From: Hemerocallis citrina
Lineage: Eukaryota > Streptophyta > Magnoliopsida > Asparagales > Asphodelaceae
Direction: 5' to 3'
Length of the DNA: 64,000 nt
NCBI GenBank assembly: GCA_017893485.1
Contig: CM030366.1
Coordinates: 75,707,227-75,771,226 of the forward strand
The notes beneath the pieces are model-generated. The model was not told the DNA's origin and made no database searches. It worked only from the letters and a program-made list of their open reading frames with translations. Position numbers and translations under genes: made by a program. Below are positions 1 through 11,339 of this stretch, one piece after another (within the stretch, counting starts at the first letter, position 1; every line of letters begins with the position of its first letter).

Positions 1-207
1 ACGTGTGTTACACATACTAATTGTATGGACATCGGAACGCGGGTTGAGTGGGTTGAGAACCCAGCACCCAAACCAGTATTTATCCTATAAATACTGACTT
101 GTGATACTAGTCTAGGTATTCCAATTTTGATACCTAGGATAAATATCTCAAGCACCTTAGTCTAAGATTTAACCCTAATTTTCTCTCTTGATTATTTCTC
201 ATAAACA
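1..207 (+). repeat. 5' LTR of copia 1, right part only
   Basis: This matches the right end of the 3' LTR, ending ..CTCATAAACA in both copies, after which the two flanks diverge. The outer ~70 bases of the LTR lie outside the window. A TATA-like TATAAATACTG occurs near 86-96. Confidence 0.8.
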
Positions 208-1667
208 TGAACAATCTTGAGATATTATTAAATCAATCAACTTTGTGAGATTTAAGAGAGAGAGAGAGAGATCACCGTCGCCCGTCTTTCGGTCGCCTCC
301 CGTCGTCGACAATCGAGTTTTTCAACCCGCCATCATCGATCGGGTGCGCCATCAGATCTGATCTCTCCATCGTTGATTGAGCAAAGTAGTTGACTCGTCG
401 TCGCCGTCCTTCCACTTCGATCTGATCCAGCCTTCGGGCCGCCATCGCCCATCGATCAATACCTGCGACATCAGATTGGAAGTCGATTGGTCTGTGCGGC
501 CTGCGCCCGTCCTCACACCATCAACCAAGTGAGGAAGTTGTCGACGCCCCTGCTCCGTCGTTAGTCACCGTGCGCAGTTGGGTTCCTTCCTGACTTCGAT
601 TTGTTGTGTGTTGGGTTTAGCCTCTTGCTGTGTATTGGGTGTAGACCCGACCTCGAAGCTTGAACCTGACCCGCTTGGCTTGATTTGCTGTTGATAGTTG
701 CTGCTCTTGGCCAATAGGTTTTGTCTTGATTTGCTGTTATCTGTGTTTGGATTTGGTGTGGGGATTAGTTTCGGTGCTTAGTATTTGGACATAGCTTCGG
801 ATCCTTTGGTGCTGTTGTTTTTGACTCATCCCCTTCTCTCATGTGCACGTGGAATGGTTTGTTGTTTGGATTTGTTCCTAAACAGACTTGAGTATAATCA
901 ACTGAAGGGGAAGGGATGGTGAAAGATATGTTTTTTACTTTCCTCGTATTAAATTTTTGTTAAATACTTAGTTATGTGCTATGAAAACATTTATTTTTGA
1001 TATACTCCCGAGTGCTACAGTTTAATTTATTGTTAGTCGTTGTTTATTTATGAGTTTGATTATCTAGCTGTGTGCTAAAATATAGACATTTATAAACAAT
1101 TAATACAACATGTTATTTTACTAGTTGTGGACTATTAAAGCTTAATTGTAAAGATAAGTTTACTTGTTGCTTTTATTTTGAATAACTATTTTGGCTATGT
1201 GCTAAGGATTAAATTAATTTTGATAAGTTAAATTATTTGTTTTAAATATAAAATTTGTATCTCCAATTAAATTGTTGTTAGAATTAAATAGAGCTAATAA
1301 TTCGTTTAATTGGCTAATCTTTAACAATTTGATGAATGTAGGAACTTCAAAGTTACTTACAAATTGTGTGTGTAGGAGACGATGGATATGTATTATGATT
1401 GAATAAGTCTGCACTACACAAGCTTCTCCATCAAATTTGGAAAACACTTCTAACTTGAAGTGTCGGTATGATCTACTCTAATTTTTCTTAGTATTTTCAT
1501 GTGATGAATGTGTTAACGTTTTGTGCGTTTGATCACATGATTGAAAGTTTTAGATCATAATTATTCTCATTTTGAAACTAACATGTTTAGGGTTGTTAAG
1601 TGATTTATCATATTATGTATATAGATATTTTGACAAATTCATTGTTATATATATTTGCTTCTCTAGT

Positions 1668-1669
<2 letters not shown>
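208..1669 (+). other. Untranslated leader of copia 1, GC-rich part then AT-rich part
   Basis: Bases 250-660 are GC-rich with many CGTCG and CGATC motifs and look like a plant 5' UTR or a captured gene segment. From 900 onward the sequence is AT-rich with no readable protein. No gag motif could be recognised. A short (GA)n run sits at 255-270. Confidence 0.4.

Positions 1670-1757
<88 letters not shown>
1670..1757. repeat. (TA)n(GA)n compound microsatellite
   Basis: About 43 bases of TA are followed by about 44 bases of GA. The run abuts the left arm of the foldback MITE. Short open frames through it are artefacts of the repeat. Confidence 0.95.
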
Positions 1758-1761
<4 letters not shown>

Positions 1762-2112
1762 CTTCAGTTGCACACTACTTTTGGTGAGCACTCCGTGAGC
1801 ACTCATGAAATAGAGCACTTATGACAAATCCGAACCGCTCATATTGTTCTATATACCTTAGATAGCCTAACAATAAAAAATCAAGTAATTTGAAGTTCAT
1901 TTGCCCATCCATCATGCTGTCAGAATTTTCAGCCATACAATTTTGTAATGATGTAAATCATGGACAAATGAACTTCAAATTACTTGATTTTTTATTGTTA
2001 GTCTATCTAAGGTATATAGAACAATATGAGCGGTTCGGATTTGTCATAGGTGCTCTATTTCGTGAGTGCTCACGGAGTGCTCACCAAAGTAGTGTGCAAC
2101 CGAAGATTTCTC
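1757..2112. mobile_element. Foldback MITE flanked by TA microsatellites
   Basis: The left arm (about 1757-1904) is the near-perfect reverse complement of the right arm (about 1964-2112), leaving a loop of about 60 bases. The terminal motif reads GTTGCACACTAC followed by GGTGAGCACTCCGTGAGCAC. It has no coding capacity. Both sides are TA-rich microsatellite, and the arms continue a short way into a TATATAGAGAGAGA stretch on each side. This resembles MITE families that insert into TA microsatellites, such as the rice Micron type; that comparison is by architecture only. Confidence 0.85.
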
Positions 2113-2116
2113 TCTC

Positions 2117-2181
<65 letters not shown>
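2117..2181. repeat. (TA)n microsatellite
   Basis: About 65 bases of TA with one CA interruption, directly right of the foldback MITE. Confidence 0.95.
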
Positions 2182-2184
<3 letters not shown>

Positions 2185-2566
2185 GATGTATAATATCTAT
2201 AACAAATGTCCGTAACTTAGATAAGAGCAATCTATAATGCAGAATATGACTCCATTAGTTGCATTTTATTCTTTCTCGTTCGTTGTACTATGTGTACAAA
2301 ATTGAATTACAAAATATTGATCATTATCTCGTTTAGCATCCCGAAGATGGTGAAGAACGAATAGAGGAAAATATAGCTCAATGTGTTTGAGCAAGTGGAC
2401 ATTGTTAGAATCACTAGAGAAAGTAAACAATTTTGTAAAATGTGGAAGAGTAATTTTGTATTAACTTTTTTAATGTGCATATATTGTCAATGACATGTGT
2501 AAGTTGAGTTTAACAAACGAAGCAACTGATAATAGTAGTTCTAATTCATGTAGTCCTTGAATAATG
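2182..2566 (+). other. Decayed gag/protease interval of copia 1
   Basis: By position this should hold gag and protease. I see only short broken frames and no zinc knuckle or DTGA motif that I would defend. Confidence 0.3.
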
Positions 2567-3290
2567 CATGATAGGCTAGGACATGTGAACTATATGTTAA
2601 ATTGTTTATTCTTGTTAAAACTCACAACTCTGCTAAATGACACTTAATTAAATATGACAAATATGAAAGCTGTGCTCAGATTATGTTCACTAGAAAGTTA
2701 TTTAGTATGTTCTCTAGGAGCACACAACTTCTTGAGTTAATACATCATGATATTTGTGATCCCAGTAGCTTTGTGACTAGATGAGACGAAAATTGGTCAG
2801 AAGTATATAATCACCTATGTAGATGATTATTGAATATTTGTCATATATATGGAGGATGCAACACTCGCTATTTAATAAATAGAAATCTAGTTAAATGCTA
2901 AGATAGAAAATTTTCAGATTTGATAGAGGTGGTGAATATGTTTTAACAATTTTAATAGAAGTATGCATTTGGCATAATCTCTAGTGCATTCTATTTACAA
3001 CAGTCAAAATGACATTGATAAAAGTTAGAATCAAACACTTAGTGAAATGTTGAATTTTATATTGCTGATTATTGTTTTACTTTATGTAATTATGAGTGAT
3101 ATTGTATTGTTAATCATATTCATAATATGTTACTATACTTTAAATTTTTTACACCTTGTAGACTATGGGATAAAAACACAAATAATTTTGTTAAAGTGAA
3201 AACATGTGGTGCGGTACATTTGTTAGAGTACATGACCCTAGAAGGCCTAAATTAGGACCTATAACATATTTGGGTGTCCTTAGAAAGTGC
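2567..3290 (+). pseudogene. Copia integrase remnant
   Basis: Frame-hopping translation gives a pre-integrase zinc motif HDRLGHVNY at 2567, then a cysteine motif leading to LIHHDICD near 2750 (first catalytic Asp region), TYVDDY near 2815, and DRGGEY at 2922-2939 (second catalytic Asp region). A stretch resembling the RTLKEM helix follows near 3040, then LWDK near 3165 and GPITYLGVLR-like text near 3260. The reading needs several frameshifts and passes stops, so no integrase is made. The order matches Ty1/copia (integrase before RT). Confidence 0.75.
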
Positions 3291-4001
3291 AAAATGTAAT
3301 TCTGTGGACAGATGTTGGATTTATCTAATTTGTGTTAAAACAATCTAGACTTGCAGAGTTCTTTGAGGATATGTTCATCAAAGATAAATGTATGAAATTA
3401 TCTAGTCCTATAGACACAGTCAATGATTCACGGTTGAAATCAAGAACTGGCCTTACTGACACTCTAAACTTCAATGGCAAATGAGCCAAGAAGAGTCTTT
3501 AGTAGATAATGAAATGAATTTGTGGTTATACAATAATATTTTGAATTAGTTGATTTGCCAAGAGGGGCTAAAACTATAGTAAGTGAGGTTTGTAGAAGAA
3601 ACTTAATTTTACACTGTGGGGAAGATTTGTTTGAAGTCTGCTCACATGTTTGTCATATTGCTACAATATGTATTCTTTTTAATCTTCCATCTATTGAAAA
3701 TTTTGTTATTCATCAGAGATGTTTAAACAGTTTTGTACTAAAAGTTTTGTACCTAATATTTTGTATTGAAAAGTTTTGGACGAAAGAGTTTTGTACGGAA
3801 AAGTTTGCACTAATTTGTTTAGTGAACATGATTTATAATTTAGTAAAATCATTGTATGTTCCTAAAACTTGTATAGCCGACGAATAAATAATTTGACAAA
3901 TTTCTTAAAAAGCCTAGTATAAAAATCAAGTAATTCAGATCAGTGCATTTAACTTTGTGGTGTGTCAAATATAATGGCTATTATTTACTTGTTCTGTTGA
4001 C
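3291..4001 (+). other. Integrase-RT linker of copia 1, decayed
   Basis: Nothing readable as a domain. Short open frames (for example 3555-3887) show no family motif and are taken as chance. Confidence 0.35.
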
Positions 4002-4330
4002 ATGCTTGTTCTTGGAAGTGACATCTCTATTACAAATGAAGTTAAAATTGTGCTATCCAAAGAATTCAGCATGAAACACCCAGGTATTGTGGACACTATA
4101 GGTATAAGGGTGAGTTTCGGTTGGCAAGGGACAACCCTTAGTCAAACTCATCAAATCAATAATGTGTTTCAAAAGTGGGAATATAGTGATTGAAAGTGTG
4201 TTTTGAAACACCTTATGATTATGATAAAAGGTTGACACCTAATGATGGTACAACTATCAGACAGGTAGATCATTCTAAAAGAATTAAAAGTATCATGTAT
4301 ACAAAGATCTGTACTAAAATAGACATAGCC
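4002..4330 (+). pseudogene. Copia reverse transcriptase remnant (C-terminal part)
   Basis: The + strand frame at 4002-4193 contains LSKEFSMKHPGIVDTIGIRV followed by TTLSQTHQI. This is the region just after the YVDD motif of copia RT (the usual text is LSxxFxMKDLGxAxxxLGIxV then LSQxxYI). The catalytic YVDD itself is not recoverable; the upstream text LVLGSDISI corresponds to the LIxGSD that follows it. The frame ends at a stop at 4191-4193. Confidence 0.75.
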
Positions 4331-4389
4331 TTTGAGGTATGTAAAATCTGCAGATTCACTAATAATTCCATACACATTTGAGTGCCCTT

Positions 4390-4850
4390 AAGAGGCAAAT
4401 GAGATACCTGAGTGGTACTCAAGAGTTTGCTTTGTGCTACTCAAAGTTTAGTAAAAGTCGAGAACTAGTGAATATGTGTTCACACTAGTGAGAGCAGAAA
4501 ATTTATGGAGATTAAAAGACAAACAAGCATTGCTTTCTCATCCAAGAAATCAGACCTCTATGTGTTATCCTCTGCAGGAAAAGAAGCAGAGTGGATTGAA
4601 TGACTTATTGCTAATCATCCATTGAGAAGTTTAATGTAAATTCTCTAATTCTGTTATGCGACTATCAAACTACAATGCACTGTAGCTCATAACTCACTCT
4701 TTAATAGTTAGAGGAGTATATTAAGGCTGAAAGAAGCTTAGTTGAACTTTCTCATAAATAAAGTGCAATTGAAATAAAATATGGCTAAGGCTCTTGCTAA
4801 GAGACTTGAAAGTGGTATAATTATCAAAACTGTGGAGAAATGGACTTAAA
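4390..4850 (+). pseudogene. Copia RNase H remnant
   Basis: Fragments match the copia RNase H in order: RQMRYLSGTQE near 4395, then SSAGKEAEWIE at about 4570-4599, then LLCDYQT near 4648, and a tail resembling ALAKRLESG near 4785. Frames change at least twice and stops interrupt. It lies where the element's order predicts, between RT and the 3' LTR. Confidence 0.7.
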
Positions 4851-5911
4851 AGCTATTGGCTCAAAAGCTTTAACATCCTAATTGTTTTGAAATTTGAAAT
4901 CCAATTGGAGCCATAGAGAAGACCAAACTTAAACATCAATTTTAGGCAGTTGGCATGCTTTAGATAATTTGAAAAGTTCAATATAAATTTTGTCAATATA
5001 TAATTTCATTCCAATTTTGATGATATTATATATTTTCATAATTTACTTAGAATCATCTTATTATTCCGAAAGAAAGTGTGAAAACTTGTCGATGTGTTTC
5101 CGATGTTTAGAATGTTGTTATATCATTCCAATTTGACGATATATCTCTTTCATGGATTCTTGTTTCATTCTAATTTTGATGATTCAGAATTAACCATAAC
5201 TGATTTGACTATTCTATCATTATAATATGAAACATAGTATAGTTTTTGTGTAGAAACTATAATAGTTCTTGTTCTTTATTTAGTTAAAGAAACTTGATTG
5301 TGATGCTTGCGTTACATTTTTGCTAAGCAAATTATGAATTGTACCAAGTTCTTTTATGGAAATAGATACTTTGTAAAATTCGTTGGAATTCTTAGAGACG
5401 TGTCTCATGATATTCTTGTTTATAATATGCTAGCAAAGATGGGGGAGTTGAATTTGTCAACATAGATTTCAAAATAATGATTTGCTCAAAATGGAGGAGT
5501 AAACATAAAGCAGTGTGTAAGGATAGAGTTTCAGTTTATTTCTTTCGAGAATAAATTAGTCACTTGCTTGGTAAAATTTTTTTTGAGCTTAAAACTCTTG
5601 TGTTCATTGAGCTTAAAACTCTTATTTTGTTCTTGAAGTTTATTTGCTTTTTTTGATTTTGAAACTATGACAGATTTCTCCTGTTGGTTTAGTCATTGTG
5701 AACTATTCTGTTGTGATATGGTTTGAAAACTATTTAATTATTTTGGTTTAGTCTTTTTTGAACTATTCGGATTTATAATTAATTTGTCCTTATGAACTGT
5801 ACATTGAGTGATGCATTTCTTCCATTTAAAGACTGCTATCAGCCAGTCAGCTTCATGTTGAACTGATAAGATAATCCAGTACGTTTATATATTGAGAATA
5901 TAGGATGAGAT
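4851..5911 (+). other. 3' untranslated region of copia 1
   Basis: AT-rich with several degenerate copies of CATTCCAATTTTGATGATAT (about 5009, 5126, 5167). No coding signal. The last bases before the LTR (GAATATAGGATGAGAT) are purine-rich and sit where the polypurine tract should be. Confidence 0.5.
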
Positions 5912-6186
5912 TGTTGGATATGTAGGTATATTCTCACTATATGAATAATATTGTGTGTAATATTATTCTATGGGTAACACGTGTGTTACACGTACTAATT
6001 GTATGGATATCGGAACGCGGGTTGAATGGGTTGAGAACCAAGTACCAAAACCAGTATTTATCCTATAAATACTGGCTTATAATAGTAGTCTAGGTATTCC
6101 AATTTTGATACCTAGGGTAAATATCTCAAGCACCTTAGTCTAAAATATTAACCCTAATTTTCTCTCTTGATTATTTCTCATAAACA
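5912..6186 (+). repeat. 3' LTR of copia 1
   Basis: Begins TGTTGGATATG and ends CATAAACA, the usual TG..CA limits. From 5979 it matches the window's first bases. Length about 275 bp. Confidence 0.8.
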
Positions 6187-6883
6187 GGAACATAAATTAC
6201 AATCAACCCCAACACAGTTTTTCTCTCCTATACTAGAGGGCATGGGCAATTTTGAAAACCCAGAGGATCATCATGTTGATCACCAACCACTCCAAGATGA
6301 AGCAATCAAGCAACTACTCCAAGGCGAAGCCAGCAAGCAGCTACTCCAAAACGAAGCAAGCGACAATGAAAGCATAGTGGGCCCAGATCTTATAGTAAAG
6401 CAGATCGGAGACATCTGCAAACTAAAAGATGAGATCAACCAGCTAAAGGCAGGCCATTATAAAATGTTAAAATATATTAAGTAGTTAAGAGATGACACAT
6501 ATTCTTTTCAGCAACAAATAAATAAAGGAGAATCAATAATATACATCTAACGTCAGTTCAAAAACATGTGGACAAACAAAAGCGTGGTGAGGTGTATAAT
6601 AAATAAAAGAAAGAGACAAGGACTTGAACTTAATATAACAGTTAACAAATATAGAGATAGAATGGAGAATACGAGAGACAAGGAATAAAGGTGATAACGA
6701 CACTAAAGGGGAATCTCTTTAATAAAGGTGATAGCGACATCTGAAGACTTATTGACACACTAGCCTACCAACTCAACATACTAGCTCTACTGTACTACTT
6801 TATGTTGTATCAGTCCTGTATGTTTATAAGTTATATTGTAATCCAGTTTGGAGTCTGGAACGTGCACAACACGTAGTTAATGT
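6187..6883. other. Spacer between copia 1 and copia M1
   Basis: After the target duplication of copia M1 is removed this joins 18281 onward, where a TATA box and R/U5-like text follow. The joined sequence may be an older LTR element, but I could not find its second LTR. One short frame at 6239-6484 is listed separately. Confidence 0.3.
6239..6484 (+). CDS. Hypothetical short ORF, 81 codons
   Basis: I do not recognise the product. The ATG at 6239 gives a hydrophilic, Glu/Gln/Asp-rich peptide. An internal duplication (QLLQGEASK / QLLQNEASD) and a Lys-rich helical end suggest a coiled coil. There is no signal peptide and no cysteine. It begins 52 bases after the 3' LTR of copia 1, so it could be the start of a decayed gag from another element or chance. 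Treat as unproven. Confidence 0.2.
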   Translation, partial: GMGNFENPEDHHVDHQPLQDEAIKQLLQGEASKQLLQNEASDNESIVGPDLIVKQIGDICKLKDEINQLKAGHYKMLKYIK

Positions 6884-7995
6884 TGTTAGAACTTGAATTT
6901 CATAAAGTAAACTGTTTCTAATAATCTTTGTGAAGAAGATAAGTTACAAGTAATAAAATGCAAACTAGACAAAACTTATACAGAGTCGAGATTAAAATCT
7001 CGGTCCTTAAAGTAAAATTCGCCCCGTAATGTGATGGTTCTTGACGAATAGCCTCCCAGGATACAATTGTAATACCTTCTCTAAAAAGCAACACCCAAGC
7101 TTCAGAGACACAAATGAACCAGCACTTGTGTTGCACTCTCAGACAAACGCAAAAGAAAAAGGAGAAGAGATAAAAAGATAAATCAGTGTAAATGAGTGAC
7201 AAAAAATGATTGAATTTTATAGGAGATTAGAGGTTTAATTGATGGATCCATTACTCTATAACAGCAGAGTAATGACACAAAAGTGTAACAGATGGATCCA
7301 TTATTCTGCTATTACAGATTTATGACATCAGTTACAGGATTCCAAATGCATCAATAGAAGGGAGAGAAATTGGATTCCAGGAAAAATTCGGAGCGGGGTA
7401 AAAAATAGTTTAGGTTGTCCAGAACAGCAAAGTAATGGCACAAAAGCGTAATTGATGGATCCATTTTTCTGCTGCTACAGAGTTATGACATCAGTTACAG
7501 GATTCCAAACGCCTCAATAGAAGGGAGAGAAACTGGATTCCAGGAAAAATTTAGAGCGGGGCAAAAAATAGTTTAGGCTGGACAAAACCAAACCAAACCA
7601 AACCAAGCCGAATCCAAAGCAGAAGCCGAGGCCGGGCCGGGCCGGGCACGCGCATGTGTGTTTGTAACTTTGGCTAGGTCCTCTCCCCACTACACGTTAG
7701 TGGTAACTCCATGGCTACACCCTTTAGTCCATTTCTTTATCTTATATACTAGAGAAATATTTCTCAACTTTCGATGTGGGACTATCCATTTTCTCAAAAT
7801 TTCCAAGTTAGTACATTTCGAGTACCCAACTTTGGACCAACATTTCTCATTCATACAGAATCCTTTTTTGGCAAATGAATACATTACGGAATAGTACTCG
7901 ACGAGAGGAACACAGTCCAATCACTTTCCGGCATTACCGGTGGCCGGAACCTACTAGAATCAGGCCCGAAAAATCTGCCAAAAATATTTCCAACA
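6884..7995 (-). repeat. 3' LTR of copia M1
   Basis: 1112 bp, longer than its 873-bp partner mainly because of an internal 163-bp tandem duplication. A minus-strand TATA-like TATATAAG lies near 7740-7748. Runs of AACCAAACC and GGCCGGGCC near 7585-7640 recur in the other LTR. Confidence 0.9.
7261..7587 (-). repeat. 163-bp tandem duplication inside the M1 3' LTR
   Basis: Two copies, each beginning ACAGCARAGTAATG and ending in AAAAATAGTTTAGG plus a short tail (starts 7261 and 7424). The partner LTR at 17403-18275 has one copy with a further deletion. The duplication therefore either arose after insertion in this LTR or was lost from the other. Confidence 0.8.
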
Positions 7996-8604
7996 ATCCC
8001 CCACATGAATGGAAATTACCAGATTATGCAATCCAGACACGACAAGAAAAGACATGACAGAAAAAGACACGATAGAAAAGACTCTGAGAGTACAATTGAA
8101 AAATCACTGCATCAGGATGATAGTAATTTTTCAACTTTGAACCACCCCTAGTGAGTAGCCATTGGATTCACTTGACCAGGTAGTGAACATGATGTCTTGA
8201 ACTACCCGGGCTTTGATGTGAACCTAGACAATAACTTTCACACAGTTTCATTTCCTCACAAAACTAGGTTCTCTTGTTGTATTCATTTTGGCATTCAACA
8301 ACCCTGGTTAATTGTGAGTGAACTTGGAGAATGGAGTCTCTCTTCATTATCCTAGAAACGGCCCCATTTTACACTCACAAGGTGATTGTCCATAAAGAGT
8401 ATCCTGCCATATCCCACTTTTATTTTAAAGCTATGGGAATTATTAAAAGCCAAACTTATCCTAATCCCTTGCAGGTAACACTGTTTATCATCCTAAGAAT
8501 GGGTAAGAGATTTTAATCTTTCAGTGCTCACGTCGATTCAACAAGATTAAGTTGTCCCCTTGAACCTAGATCTTGGGATCTTTAGTCACCTAGGTAGGTT
8601 TCCA
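7996..8604 (-). other. 3' untranslated region and polypurine tract of copia M1
   Basis: The minus-strand sequence directly upstream of the 3' LTR reads ATGTGGGGGAT, a polypurine tract for plus-strand priming. The rest has no coding signal. The same layout is seen in copia M2 at 20211-20225. Confidence 0.7.
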
Positions 8605-9153
8605 TCAAGTATCCTCTTTCGTCATAGGCTTTAAACCCATTCCTCTTGATGATCTCACAACCTGCTCTCGTGACAAACCTTTCATAAATGGATCCGCTAG
8701 GTTGTCAGCCGATTTTATATACTCTATAGAGATTATTCTATTTGAGAGCAATTGTCTAATGGTTTTGTGTCGCCTTCTGATATGACGAGACTTACCATTA
8801 TACATACAACTCATTGCCCTTACTATAGCCGATTGACTGTCACAGTGTACACATATAGTAGGCACTATTTTTTTCCACATAGGAATATCCTCTAAAAAGT
8901 TCCGAAGCCATTCTGCTTCCTTTGCCACTTTGTCTAAAGCAATAAACTCAGATTCCATGGTGGATCTGGCCAATAATGTTTGTTTAGAGGATTTCCATGA
9001 CACAGCTGCACCACCAAGAGTGAAGACATACCCACTAGTGGATTTCGGGTTTTTGGAGTCTGATATCCAGTTGGCATCACTGTAGCCTTCCAGTACTGTT
9101 GGATATCTGGTGTAATGCAGTCCATAACTCTGAGTATGTTGCAAGTAGTTCAA
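8605..9153 (-). pseudogene. Copia RNase H of M1, nearly intact frame
   Basis: A 182-codon frame on the minus strand holds the whole copia RNase H. It has GYSDANW (first catalytic Asp), the [14 protein letters not shown] segment, [12 protein letters not shown] (catalytic Glu), HCDSQSAI (Asp) and the end motif [10 protein letters not shown] followed by MGLKPM. It ends at a natural-looking stop near the 3' untranslated region. Upstream the frame is closed by a stop before it joins RT, so it would not be translated as part of a polyprotein. It is the best preserved domain of this element. Confidence 0.85.
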
Positions 9154-9198
9154 TACTCTAGTTATTCCTTTCTAGTGACTTCGTTCTGGATTACTTTT

Positions 9199-10151
9199 CT
9201 AGCAGCTCAGTAAATTTACTGAATGCGCCAAGTCTGGTCTTATACAATTTGTTAAGTATATCAGACTACCAATTACACGTGCATATTCCAATTGTGATAT
9301 GCCGTCATCCGTATTATTAGAAAAGTGAAGACTGAGATCCACAAGACTTTTGGCAGTCCCATTGGAGTAATTCTTGAATCGTTCAAGTACATTCTCAGCG
9401 TAATGAGCTTGAGACAAAGTAATTCCCTCAAATGTCCTGGAAACTTTGATTCCTAGTATGACATCTGCAACTCCCAAATCTTTCATATCAAATTGACCAC
9501 TAAGCATCTTCTTAGTTTGTTTGATAATGTCACTATTGCTACCAATAATGAGTATGTCATCTACATATAGACACACCAGAATGTATCCATTTGGAGTATC
9601 TTTGACGTAGATACACTTATCATATTCATTTATTTTGAAACCATTTGACATCATAACATTGTCAAATTTTGCATGTCACTGCTTTGGAGCTTGTTTCAAT
9701 CCGTACAATGATTTTACAAGTGTGCGCACCTTGTTTTCCTGTCCAGGAACTACATAGACCTCAGGTTGTTTCATGTATATTTCTTCTTCTAAATCTCCAT
9801 TTAGAAATGCAGTTTTGACATCCATTTGATGTATTCATCCATTTGATGTATTTCAAGGTTGCGTAAAGCTGCAATAGTTATGAACATTCTTATGGAATTT
9901 ATTCTCGTGACCAGAGAATAAGTATCAAAGAAGTCTAGGCCTTTCTTTTGCCTAAATCCTTATACCACAAGTCTAGCCTTATGTTTCTCCATTGAACCAT
10001 CTGGTTTTAATTTCTGTTTAAAAATCCATTTGCATCTTGGAGCTTTACATTCAGATGGCAAATCGACCAACTCCCATGTATGATTTTGCATGATAGAGTC
10101 TATTTCACTTTTGATTGCTTCCTTCCACATACGAGTATCAGGCGTAGACAT
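9199..10151 (-). pseudogene. Copia reverse transcriptase of M1, in pieces
   Basis: The N-terminal part (10151 down to 9960) reads [12 protein letters not shown]...HTWELVDLP...CKWIFKQKLKPDG...KARLVV, the standard start of copia RT. The C-terminal part (9654 to 9199) has LVCLYVDDILIIGSNSD, with the catalytic YVDD at 9556-9567, then FDMKDLGVADVILGIKV and LSQAHYAENVL. The middle (9655-9959) is present but shifted and interrupted; a short direct duplication of CATTTGATGTATT near 9820-9850 is one of the breaks. Not functional. Confidence 0.85.
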
Positions 10152-10265
10152 GACTTCCTTTAATGTTCTAGGCTCATTCTCTAACAGAAAGGCCGTTACA
10201 AAGTCAGGACCAAATGACTTTGATGTTCTATTCCGTTTGCTTCGTCTAGGTTCATTGTTATCATC

Positions 10266-10541
10266 TCATGGTTCATCAAACGAAATACTTGCACTCCTTT
10301 GTTCACGTGTACGTTTGAGATACGTAGCATCCTTGCATGAAAACACGTGTTCAAAGAAGGAAGTATTCCTTGATTCTATTATTGTATTCACATGCACGTC
10401 CGGTATATCCGATTTATATACCAAGAACCGATCTGCACTACTGTTATGTGCATAGCCTATGAATATGCAATTAATGGTCTTAGGTCCTATTGTGACCTGT
10501 TTGGGATTAGGTACTTCTACCTTTGCTAGACACCCCCACAC
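10266..10541 (-). pseudogene. Integrase-RT linker of copia M1
   Basis: This frame reads WGCLAKVEVPNPKQV, then GPKTINCIFIGYAHNSSADRFL and IIESRNTSFFEHVF. This is the conserved connecting segment after the copia integrase core. It ends at a stop where the charged linker begins, 115 bases before the RT N-terminus. Confidence 0.85.
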
Positions 10542-10652
10542 TTTGAGGTATTTATACGAAGGTACATTAGCTTTTCACAGTTCGTATGGTGTCTAGCCAG
10601 TTTTCTTGTGAAGTGTTTTATTGAGAATATAGTTGGCAGTCAGCAACGCTCC

Positions 10653-11180
10653 TCACCACATGTTGTGGGGTAGCCCAGAATTCAACAACAGGACATTCAT
10701 CATCTCCTTCAGAGTTCGGTTCTTGCGCTCGGCAGTACCATTTGATTCAGGTGAGTAAGGAGCAGTTGTCTGATGAACTATTCTATGTTTAGAGCTAAAC
10801 ATATTAAACGGTTCATCATATTCACCTCCTCTATCACTTCTAACGATTTTAATCATTTTTGCCAAGTTGATTCTCAACCTCAAGCTTATATTCCTTAAAT
10901 TTATCCAAGGGCTATTTTTTGCTATGTAACAAGTATACATAGCAGTATTTTGTGCAATCGTCTATGAACGTCACAAAATTCTTTTTACCGCCTCTGGTTT
11001 GAACAAATTTTAAATCACACAGATCCGTGTGAATTAAACTTAGAGTTTCTGTGTTTTTTCTACAGAACGGGATGGAGTTTTAGTGAGTTTGGCCTCTGTG
11101 CAAACTTCACATTTATCGCAGTTGTCTACCTTAAATTTTGTAGTAAATTCAAGTTAATTAATCTACGCAGAGAATTAAAA
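10653..11180 (-). pseudogene. Copia integrase of M1, part left of the CACTA insert
   Basis: The frame 10940-10653 carries SDRGGEYDEPF (second catalytic Asp) and TTAPYSPESNGTAERKNRTLKEM (catalytic Glu), then GLPHNMW. Between 10941 and 11180 the zinc-binding CDKCEVCTEAKLTK and the first catalytic region are present but split over frames with stops. The CACTA target duplication TTA abuts at 11181. The matching pre-integrase HxRLGHVN motif lies on the far side of the insert near 15790. Confidence 0.85.
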
Positions 11181-11183
11181 TTA

Positions 11184-11320
11184 CACTACAAAGAATTTGC
11201 CATATACCAACGGACACCTATAGTGACGGATCACTAAAACCGTGGGTATAGCCATCATATACCTACAGACGCGTAGTAAACTGTGGGTATAGACGAGATA
11301 GAAAACTTTTAATTCCCACC
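11184..11320. repeat. Left terminal and subterminal repeats of the CACTA element
   Basis: The terminal inverted repeat is followed by CCGTGGGTATAG and CTGTGGGTATAG near 11251 and 11280 and by TAGTGACGG near 11221. These short motifs are the likely transposase-binding subterminal repeats of this family. Confidence 0.75.
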
Positions 11321-11339
11321 AAAATCCCAATTTCTAATT

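Larger units (their letters stand above)
1..6186 (+). mobile_element. Degenerate Ty1/copia retrotransposon, 5' end cut by window edge
   Basis: The first ~207 bases recur with few changes at 5979-6186, which identifies a pair of LTRs. Between them, fragments occur in the copia order: integrase zinc motif and core (2567-3290), RT tail (4002-4330), RNase H (4390-4850), all on the + strand. No domain has an open frame longer than about 60 codons, so every coding part is dead. A foldback MITE and microsatellites lie in the leader. The lineage differs from the two minus-strand copia elements further right. Identification of the family is firm; internal boundaries are approximate. Confidence 0.8.

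Noticed and set aside
1600..2237. Two open frames with Ile-Tyr and Arg-Glu runs
   Set aside because: They are translations of the TA and GA microsatellites and of the MITE.
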